From assembly GCA_037129475.1 (NCBI GenBank), contig JBAXUY010000009.1:1-48817 (forward strand): 48,817 bases of DNA, given 5' to 3'. Shown here piece by piece: positions 42,990 to 48,817 of the stretch (positions are counted from its first letter, which is position 1; the number at the start of each line of letters is the position of its first letter). The notes beneath the pieces were generated by a model that was not told where the DNA came from, made no database searches, and saw only the letters and a list, made by a program, of their open reading frames with translations. The translations under genes and the position numbers were made by a program. This DNA comes from RGVT01 sp037129475. Its GTDB lineage: Bacteria; Planctomycetota; Planctomycetia; Pirellulales; UBA1268.

Positions 42990-43345
42990 CAGGTGAACGT
43001 GGCCAGAGCCGTGGGCGCGTCCTTGTGGATGCTGAAGAGCTTGTCGAGGCTCGTCAGCTTGAAGACCTGGAAGATTTCCGGACGGATATTGCACATCTTG
43101 AGCCGGCCGTGCCCCGCCGAGATCTTGCGGTGCAACTGGCCGAGCAGGCCGAGCATCGCGCTCGACATGAACTCGACGTTGCAGAAGTCGAGCAGGACGT
43201 CGGGCCCGCCCGCCTTCCCGAGGAGTGCCGTGATCTCCTTCCGGATCTCGTCGAGCGTGGTGTCGTCGAGAATCTTCTTGTCCTTGAAGACCACCAGGTG
43301 CACGTCGCCGGTCTTGCCGGTCTGGATTCTGCGGTAGGCGTCCAT
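42989..43345 (-). CDS. STAS-domain anti-sigma factor antagonist-like protein
   Basis: This 118-residue single STAS domain protein starts at 43345 behind an AGGAG site. The expected phosphorylation region is FCNVEFMSSAMLGLLGQL, with Ser61 and Ser62 as candidates. In partner switching, the phosphorylated STAS protein is inactive and is reactivated by a PP2C enzyme such as the one encoded next. No anti-sigma kinase or sigma gene is adjacent, so the downstream partner is unknown. It probably reports the state of the chemosensory system to gene expression or motility. Confidence 0.9.
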   Translation of the reverse strand: MDAYRRIQTGKTGDVHLVVFKDKKILDDTTLDEIRKEITALLGKAGGPDVLLDFCNVEFMSSAMLGLLGQLHRKISAGHGRLKMCNIRPEIFQVFKLTSLDKLFSIHKDAPTALATFT

Positions 43346-43436
43346 GGTGTCTCCTGGCCCCGAAGTGTGAATGCACCGTAGCCTAATCGTGCCCGGCGGT
43401 CGCGTCCATCGGCCGGCGAGCCGCTCCGGACGCCGG

Positions 43437-43931
43437 TCAATCGCCGGTGACGAGGCCCGCCGTGGCGAGCCATTCGAGCTCCCCCGGATGGCCGGGACCG
43501 TCGTCGAGTCGGATCGAGGCGACGGCCCCCTTCTGCATGCGGATGGCGGCCGATCCGTCGCCGATCGACAGGGCGACGAGCCGGCCCACGCAGGGCATGT
43601 GACCCACCCAGGCGACGCTCTCGGCGTCCTGCTCGATCGTCCACTCCACGAGCCGCTCCCAATCGGAGGCCGGCGCGAGCGCATCGACGACGATCGGCGG
43701 GCGGCTTGCGAACACGTCGGCGAGGATCTCGGCCGTCTCGCGGGCCCGCGTGAGAGGGCTCGTGGCCACGAGGTCGAGGTCCATGCCGGTCGACCTCAGA
43801 TGGCGGGCGAACACCTCGAAACGTCGGCGGCCCTTCTTCGTGAGCCGGCGCGCGTGGTCGTCGATGCCCGGGCCGGGGTCTTCGGCCCAGGCATGGCGAA
43901 TGACGAACAGGCGGGTGGTGAGTGTGGCCAT
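43437..43931 (-). CDS. sixA: SixA-like phosphohistidine phosphatase
   Basis: This 164-residue member of the histidine phosphatase superfamily has the catalytic RHA motif in LFVIRHAWAEDPG, with His13. The second His is in WVGHMPCVG, and TSPLTRARETAEIL carries the phosphate-binding Arg. SixA proteins remove phosphate from histidine on HPt domains or the phosphotransferase system. The location next to a chemosensory cluster is notable, but a direct role on CheA is only a guess. The start at 43931 removes a non-coding-like extension. A 91-bp gap separates it from the STAS gene. Confidence 0.85.
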   Translation of the reverse strand: MATLTTRLFVIRHAWAEDPGPGIDDHARRLTKKGRRRFEVFARHLRSTGMDLDLVATSPLTRARETAEILADVFASRPPIVVDALAPASDWERLVEWTIEQDAESVAWVGHMPCVGRLVALSIGDGSAAIRMQKGAVASIRLDDGPGHPGELEWLATAGLVTGD

Positions 43932-43992
43932 GGGAGAGAAGCGCCCCGGGTGATGAGAATGATTGTGGTTTCGCCGTCGGGCCCGGGCAAGT

Positions 43993-44940
43993 TCAGGCCC
44001 GTCGCCAGAGCTCGTCGAGCGTGATCCCCGCCGCACGGATGCCGTCGGTCGCCTCGGTCCGCCAGCGCCTCGCGTCCACCGGATAGCCTGCCGTGGGAGC
44101 CAGGCCTGGAACGCGCTGCGTCCAGACGGCGTTGAAGGCCTCCATCGCCAGTTCGCGCACGTATTTCGCCGTCATGCTCGCCACGGCCACGGGGAGCCGT
44201 GCCTCGCCCCCCACCGAAAAATCGATCAGCAGCCGGGCGGCGGGCACGGCATAGGCGGAGCGGCCCGGCGTCTCCTCGAGCGTCTGCACGAGCGGCGCCG
44301 CGAAATGTCTCCCGACGAGTGCGGCATAGCTCTTGCGGCCGCCGTGGCGGTCGCACCAGATGATCGTCTCGCCGGCCGTGAAGCGCTCGCGGATCGTGGC
44401 GGCGAGGTCAAGCGTCGTCTGCGAGAGGACGTCGGACTTGTTGAGCCCCGAGTCGAGGAGCCGATTGAATTCCGCCGGGTAGATCGCACGCGCGGCAACG
44501 CCCACGAGGGCGATGCCGGCGGCCTCGAGCGCCCGCCGGGCCGATGCGGTGGCCGCGCGGCACGACTCCAGTTCGGCCGCGCGTGGCAGCCGGAGCGATT
44601 CGAGCCGCGACCAGTCGGCGGTGGCGCGAGGCACCGGCCCGATGTCACCGAGCGTTGCCGCCAGCGCCGGCCACCCGTCGACGGCGTCGTTGCCGGAGAG
44701 GGCGATCGCCGTCTGCACGCCACGCTCGAGTGCCGCGAAGCCGTGGGCACCGCGATGGATCGTCTTCGAGTCGGCCCACAGCGGCCCGGGCGCCGCGTTC
44801 CACGTGCCGCCGGCAAGGGCCGTGAACACGGCTTCGGCTGCGTCGGCCGGGGTCCCGATCCGCCAGGCGGTGGCGGCGACGACGAGCGGGCCCAGGTTCG
44901 GCCCGTAGCCCGCTTCGTCGGTGCCGATCACGAGCGTCAT
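43993..44940 (-). CDS. Divergent RNase HII-like protein
   Basis: This 315-residue protein begins MTLVIGTDEAGYGPNLGPLV, the DEAGxG motif of RNase HII, and has a second acidic site in ADSKTI. A central insertion of about 100 residues follows, then AVASMTAKYVRELAMEAF, like the AK-x-x-R motif of the family. A further acidic residue is in WCDRHGG. The length (RNase HII is about 200) and the altered spacing suggest a planctomycete variant that cuts RNA in RNA-DNA hybrids, or a related nuclease. It overlaps the SPOUT methyltransferase gene by four bases. Confidence 0.8.
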   Translation of the reverse strand: MTLVIGTDEAGYGPNLGPLVVAATAWRIGTPADAAEAVFTALAGGTWNAAPGPLWADSKTIHRGAHGFAALERGVQTAIALSGNDAVDGWPALAATLGDIGPVPRATADWSRLESLRLPRAAELESCRAATASARRALEAAGIALVGVAARAIYPAEFNRLLDSGLNKSDVLSQTTLDLAATIRERFTAGETIIWCDRHGGRKSYAALVGRHFAAPLVQTLEETPGRSAYAVPAARLLIDFSVGGEARLPVAVASMTAKYVRELAMEAFNAVWTQRVPGLAPTAGYPVDARRWRTEATDGIRAAGITLDELWRRA

Positions 44941-45446
44941 GGATTGGCCCGCCCGGGGAACTGCCGACAGTATTCGTAGATCGCGATCGACGTGCTCGTG
45001 GCGGCGTTGAGGCTGTGGGGCAGGCCGGCCATCGGGATTTCGGCGACCCGGTCGAGCCGGTCGAGCACGTCATGTTCGAGGCCCGCCCGCTCGTTGCCGA
45101 CGACGAGCACCGTCCGCGACGTGAAGCTGAACGTGAACAGCGGCTCGGAGCCCGTCGCCTGTTCGAGCCCGACGAGCTCGTATCCGTCGGCCCGCAGCCG
45201 GTCGAGCACCGGGGCCAGGCTGCGGTGGACCTCGAGGATGACGTGATCCGCCCCGTCACGGGCGATTTTCTCGTCGAGCCGGGCGGTGCCGGTGGCGATC
45301 ACCCGGGCGATGCCGAAACACCCGCACGTGCGCACAATGTGGGAGAGATTCACGTGGCTGCGCATGGGTGCGCAGGCCACGACGAGCTCGCGCGGCGTGG
45401 CGAGAACCTCCGGAGGCTTGTGGCGAATGTGGGTGAAACGGCTCAT
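44937..45446 (-). CDS. TrmH-family (SPOUT) RNA methyltransferase
   Basis: This 169-residue protein has the SPOUT knot motifs: VNLSHIVRTCGCFGIARV near the N-terminus, VLVVGNERAGL in the middle and PHSLNAATSTSIAIYEY at the C-terminus. It probably methylates ribose 2'-OH groups in tRNA or rRNA, but the target cannot be named. The start at 45446 (MSRFTHIRHKPP) is preferred over upstream in-frame options. Its start codon shares the palindrome CATG with a possible start of the divergent thioredoxin-like gene. Confidence 0.88.
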   Translation of the reverse strand: MSRFTHIRHKPPEVLATPRELVVACAPMRSHVNLSHIVRTCGCFGIARVIATGTARLDEKIARDGADHVILEVHRSLAPVLDRLRADGYELVGLEQATGSEPLFTFSFTSRTVLVVGNERAGLEHDVLDRLDRVAEIPMAGLPHSLNAATSTSIAIYEYCRQFPGRANP

Positions 45447-45984
45447 GGGCTGGGGGATGATTATGGCATGCGCCGGAACGGGGTGCGTCACCGCGGGGCC
45501 TGCTCCGGCGGTGACGGTCCGCCTCGTCGATCATGCGGGGCTCGTCGCGGAGATCGCCTCCCACCGCGGCAAGGTCGTGGTGCTCGACTGCTGGAGCACG
45601 TCGTGCCCGCCGTGCGTCCGCGAGTTTCCCCGTCTCGTCGCGCTGGCTGGCAGGTTTCCTGCCGACGTCGTCTGCATCTCGCTGTCGTTCGACTACGAGG
45701 GGATCGGCGCGCCGGCGGAGGTCGTACCGAAGGTGCGCACGTTCCTCGAGGCGGTGGGGGCGGGCCGCGTCGTGAACCTGCTCGGCAGCGAGGAGTCGGA
45801 CGCACTCGCCAAAAAAATCGACCTCGTGGGTGTACCCGCGGTGTTCGTCTACGCTCGTGACGGGCGGCTGCTCGAGACGTTCGACGACGACGGGGCGAAG
45901 CGGCGGCTCGGCCGGCCGTTCACCTACGACGACGTCGAGGCCGCGGTGCGCGCCGGCTTGGGGGGCGGCGGTTCGCAGGAGTAA
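45427..45984 (+). CDS. Thioredoxin-like (TlpA/ResA-type) lipoprotein
   Basis: This 185-residue protein starts MWVKRLMGWGMIMACAGTGC, a lipoprotein-like signal with Cys20 as the likely lipid anchor; the lipobox is imperfect. The thioredoxin fold carries VVVLDCWSTSCPPCVREFP, with the CPPC redox pair at 60-63. PAVFVYARDGRLLETF holds the cis-proline. It should reduce disulfides or serve cytochrome maturation at the membrane. Start choice is uncertain: 45427 has the basic n-region, while 45445 would avoid overlap with the divergent methyltransferase gene. The next gene, for signal peptidase, begins 26 bp later. Confidence 0.85.
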   Translation: MWVKRLMGWGMIMACAGTGCVTAGPAPAVTVRLVDHAGLVAEIASHRGKVVVLDCWSTSCPPCVREFPRLVALAGRFPADVVCISLSFDYEGIGAPAEVVPKVRTFLEAVGAGRVVNLLGSEESDALAKKIDLVGVPAVFVYARDGRLLETFDDDGAKRRLGRPFTYDDVEAAVRAGLGGGGSQE

Positions 45985-46010
45985 ACTGCGGCGACATCAG
46001 GACGCCAACC

Positions 46011-47858
46011 ATGCCCGCTGAAACACCCCGCTCCGGCCCGGCCGGCCGTCCCGTGATGGCCCCCGGCGACACCCACGACAAGCCCCGCTCCACCGACACG
46101 GTGAAGAGCCCGCTCGGGCATGGGCGGGAGACGGTCGAATCGATCGTGGTCGCATTCACGCTCGCGCTGCTGTTTCGGGCGTTCGAGGCGGAGGCGTTCG
46201 TGATCCCCACCGGATCGATGGCCCCCACGCTCATGGGCCGCCACAAGGATCTCGCCTGCACCGAGTGCAGCCGCGACTTCCGGGTCGGGTGCAGCGCGGA
46301 GGAGGACGACCAGTCGCAGAGTCTGCGGACGGAGCAGTCACGGCTCGAGCGTGAACTCGACGGCCTCAAGGTCCGACTCGCCGACGCCGCCACCCCTCCT
46401 GACGTCCGCGAGGTGGCCAGGCGCCGCGCCGAGATGCTTGAAAGCGACCGTGGCCCCCTCGCGCAGCTGCGCATGCGGCTGGCCGGCAAGATGGTGCCGG
46501 CGGCGAAGTGCCCCAACTGCGGCCATGTGATGCGGCTCGTCGAGGCCGATGGGCCGGAGGTGCGCTACGACCCGCGGTATCCGTCGTTCAACGGCGACCG
46601 GATTCTCGTCAACAAGTTCGCCTACGATTTCTCCGAGCCGGCCCGCTGGGATGTCGTCGTCTTCAAGTATCCGGAGGATGCGAAGACGAACTACATCAAG
46701 AGGCTCGTCGGCCTCCCGGGCGAAACCGTCTCGATCTCCGCGGGCGACATCTGGACGAACAGGCCCGGCTCGGCCCCGACGATCGCGCGGAAGCCGCCGG
46801 CCAAGCTCCGGGCGATGCTCCAGTGCGTGCATGACAGCCGATTCGTGGCCGCCGATCTCCGCCAGGCGGGCTGGCCCCTCGCGTGGACGGACTGGTCGCC
46901 GCCGCAGTCCGCGGGGCCGGCGTGGCGGTCCGACGACGACGGTCGGTCGTATGCGGTCACCTGTCCGGATGGCACCTCGGCCACCGTGCGCTATCGTCAC
47001 ACGCTCCCGTCGGCCGAGGACTGGGCGGCACTCGAGCGGAACGAGGCGGCCGCCGCGCGGGTCCGGCCGCGGCTCATCGACGACTTCCAGCCGTACAACG
47101 CGATCGCCACGCGGCCGCACTGGGTGGGAGACCTCGCCGTCGAGTGCCGGCTCGAAAGCCGTGCGGCCGGCGGCACGGTCGTGCTCGATCTCGTCGAGGC
47201 GGGGCGTGCCCATCGATGCTCCATCGACCTCGCCGACGGCACGGTGCGGCTCGGCCTGCCGGACGCGACGAATGACGAGGCGCCCCGTGCCAAGACGCCG
47301 GTGCGCGGGCGCGGCCGGTGGCAGCTGTTGTTCGCGAACGTCGACGACGAACTCTCGCTCTTCGTCGACGGCCGCCCGGTGCCATTCGACCGGCCTTCCC
47401 TCTGGAGCCGTTCGATCGACGCCGCCGAGGCGAGCCTGCCCGATGACCGGCCCGCGGAGCCGGGCGAAACGGAACCGCGCGATCTCGCGCCGGTCGGAAT
47501 CACCGCCGTCGGGGCCGACATCCGCCTCACCGACCTGCGGGTGCTTCGTGACGTCTACTACATCGGAGCCCTCGACGTCGGCGCCCGCCCCGGCGAACTC
47601 ATCGAGCGGGAGCGGCTCGAGTTCCCGCTCGAGGCCGGGCAGTTTTTCGTGCTCGGCGACAACTCCGCCGCGAGCAAGGACAGCCGGATGTGGTTGACCG
47701 GCCACCACGTCGACCGCGAGCTCCTCATCGGAAAGGCGATCGTCATCTTCTGGCCGCATGCCGTCCCGGCAAACTGGAGCGTTCCGGTGAAGATCGGGGG
47801 GATGGAGTTGCGATTGCCCTCGTGGCCCAACTTCGCGAGGATGGGATATGTGCGCTAG
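46011..47858 (+). CDS. lepB: Signal peptidase I with large inserted domains
   Basis: Signal peptidase I removes signal peptides at the inner membrane. This one has 615 residues, far longer than usual. A membrane helix (about 42-58) leads to the catalytic Ser69 in VIPTGSMAPTLMG. The general base Lys230 is in NYIKRLVGLPGE, and the C-terminal conserved block FVLGDNSAASKDSR starts at 546. Two inserts are seen. One (about 78-172) has cysteine pairs CTEC, C94 and CPNC around a coiled coil, like a zinc ribbon. The other (about 290-540) looks like a concanavalin/LamG-type beta domain. The catalytic core appears intact. Confidence 0.92.
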   Translation: MPAETPRSGPAGRPVMAPGDTHDKPRSTDTVKSPLGHGRETVESIVVAFTLALLFRAFEAEAFVIPTGSMAPTLMGRHKDLACTECSRDFRVGCSAEEDDQSQSLRTEQSRLERELDGLKVRLADAATPPDVREVARRRAEMLESDRGPLAQLRMRLAGKMVPAAKCPNCGHVMRLVEADGPEVRYDPRYPSFNGDRILVNKFAYDFSEPARWDVVVFKYPEDAKTNYIKRLVGLPGETVSISAGDIWTNRPGSAPTIARKPPAKLRAMLQCVHDSRFVAADLRQAGWPLAWTDWSPPQSAGPAWRSDDDGRSYAVTCPDGTSATVRYRHTLPSAEDWAALERNEAAAARVRPRLIDDFQPYNAIATRPHWVGDLAVECRLESRAAGGTVVLDLVEAGRAHRCSIDLADGTVRLGLPDATNDEAPRAKTPVRGRGRWQLLFANVDDELSLFVDGRPVPFDRPSLWSRSIDAAEASLPDDRPAEPGETEPRDLAPVGITAVGADIRLTDLRVLRDVYYIGALDVGARPGELIERERLEFPLEAGQFFVLGDNSAASKDSRMWLTGHHVDRELLIGKAIVIFWPHAVPANWSVPVKIGGMELRLPSWPNFARMGYVR

Positions 47859-47913
47859 TCCCCGCGCGAGGTGACGCCGGGGTCGTGGCCCGCACCGGCT
47901 CAGGGAGGAGTCC

Positions 47914-48651
47914 GTGGCGCTTCTGTCCGTCGAAGGTCTCGTGAAGAATTACGGCCGCCGTCGCGTGGTGGACGGCGTGTCGTTCCACGTCGACATGGGC
48001 GAGATCGTGGGTCTCCTGGGCCCCAACGGTGCGGGCAAGACCACGAGCTTCCGGATGACCTGCGGCCTCGTGATGCCCGATGCCGGCAAGGTGCTGCTCG
48101 ACGATGCCGAGATCACGCACTGGCCGATGTTCAAGCGGTCGCGCGACGGCGGCATGGGCTACCTCGCCCAGGAGCAGAGCGTGTTCCGCAAGCTCACCGT
48201 CGAGCAGAACCTGCTCGCGATCATGGAGCTCGTGGGGATGGACCGGAAGGAACGGCGCCGGCGCTGCGAGGAATTGCTCGAGCAGTTCGACATCGTGAAG
48301 ATCCGCCGCTCGAAGGCCCACTACATCTCCGGGGGCGAGAAACGCCGCCTCGAGATCGCCCGCTGCCTCGTGACCGAGCCCCGGATCATCCTCCTCGACG
48401 AGCCGTTCACCGGCATCGACCCAGTCACGATCCACTCGATCCAGAAGATCATCCGCGGCCTGCGCGACGACGGCATCTCCATTCTGATCACCGATCATCG
48501 CGAGCGCGAGACACTCGCGATCACCGACCGCAGCTACGTGATCCGTGCCGGGCAGGTGCTCTGCCACGGAACCGCCCACGAGGTGCTCAACAATCCCGAC
48601 GCCAAGAAGTATTACTTCGGGGAGAGCCCGAGCGTCGTCGAGGCGGCGTGA
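47914..48651 (+). CDS. lptB: LPS export ABC transporter ATP-binding protein
   Basis: LptB powers transport of lipopolysaccharide from the inner to the outer membrane with LptFG. The 245-residue protein has Walker A GPNGAGKTT (36-44), Q-loop AQEQSVF, signature ISGGEKRRLEIARCL and Walker B IILLDEPFTGIDP. The LptB hallmark VFRKLTVEQNLLAIMEL is present. The C-terminus ends ESPSVVEAA. A 55-bp stretch covering the end of the gene is repeated exactly downstream. Together with lpxD and lpxI it shows a lipid A export route. Confidence 0.95.
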   Translation: MALLSVEGLVKNYGRRRVVDGVSFHVDMGEIVGLLGPNGAGKTTSFRMTCGLVMPDAGKVLLDDAEITHWPMFKRSRDGGMGYLAQEQSVFRKLTVEQNLLAIMELVGMDRKERRRRCEELLEQFDIVKIRRSKAHYISGGEKRRLEIARCLVTEPRIILLDEPFTGIDPVTIHSIQKIIRGLRDDGISILITDHRERETLAITDRSYVIRAGQVLCHGTAHEVLNNPDAKKYYFGESPSVVEAA

Positions 48652-48817
48652 GGGGCGGCTTGGCCCGGAGGGCCAGCCTCGGCTGCCGAGCCAAACCTTT
48701 GGCTTTGGCTCCGGCGGCCCAAGCGGACGGGGCCATGGATGGCCCGCTCCGCGTGAAGCAAGCTTCGGGGAGAGCCCGAGCGTCGTCGAGGCGGCGTGAG
48801 GGGCGGCTTGGCCCGGA
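48615..48817 (+). repeat. 55-bp exact direct repeat of the lptB 3' end, spaced 148 bp
   Basis: Bases 48615-48669, covering the last 12 codons and stop of lptB plus 18 bases, recur exactly at 48763-48817. The second copy runs to the window end and may continue. The same C-terminal peptide can be read from the second copy, but it has no promoter or start of its own. The 148-bp period could be the first unit of a tandem array. Bases 48657-48678 also form a hairpin (TGGCCC/GGGCCA around GGA plus GGC/GCC) that could end the lptB transcript. Confidence 0.8.

Overview
The window is about 48.8 kb of dense, high-GC bacterial chromosome, and it most resembles a planctomycete of the Pirellulales type. 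The main evidence is a DUF1559 protein with a prepilin-type N-terminus and an exported methyltransferase of a kind I associate with planctomycetes. A very long signal peptidase I with inserted domains and lipid A genes (lpxD, lpxI, lptB) point the same way. Many genes overlap by 1-16 bases. I see no rRNA, tRNA, CRISPR array, phage or transposase gene; almost everything reads as housekeeping or signalling.

Layout. 1-223: end of a structured repeat, then leader. 224-2868 (+): small conserved protein, TatD/EboB-like hydrolase, QueD-like enzyme, HemB. 2887-6293 (-): cysD, cysNC and a mogA-type gene, for sulfate activation and molybdopterin. 6294-6732: two inverted copies of the structured repeat. 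6733-8289 (-): iron-sulfur photolyase. 8409-15996 (+): DUF1559 protein behind a near-consensus promoter, sigma-70 family factor, SDR protein, nucleoside-type MFS permease, membrane protein, lpxD, lpxI, exported methyltransferase. 16212-17249 (+): sigma-54 activator. 17284-20227 (-): DUF393 protein, small membrane protein, ftsH. 20369-24302 (+): dxr, rseP-like protease, HAD hydrolase. 24585-25415 (-): Tat-exported isomerase-like protein. 25487-29371 (+): MFS transporter and a large secreted protein with an internal duplication. 29433-33945 (-): lepA, ROK kinase, di-haem peroxidase lipoprotein.

34135-43345 is a complete chemosensory system: cheA-cheW-mcp-cheB-cheR on the plus strand, facing a STAS gene and a receiver-SpoIIE phosphatase gene on the minus strand. 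Together they suggest chemoreceptor control of a partner-switching output. 43437-45446 (-) holds a SixA-like phosphatase, an RNase HII-like protein and a SPOUT methyltransferase. 45427-48651 (+) holds a thioredoxin-like lipoprotein, the long signal peptidase I and lptB, followed by a 55-bp exact direct repeat that reaches the window edge.

The most unusual signal is a dispersed family of about 142-bp elements (1-111, 6392-6533, 6559-6701, 31276-31417; shortened or hybrid copies at 24485-24567 and 41464-41578). The ends are inverted repeats and the interior holds two small hairpins. Between copies the stem sequences change while pairing is kept, as expected of a structure-constrained RNA or cruciform element. 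Most lie just 3' of stop codons. A second, smaller family of GACAGGC palindromes also sits at gene ends, in one place spanning both stop codons of convergent genes.
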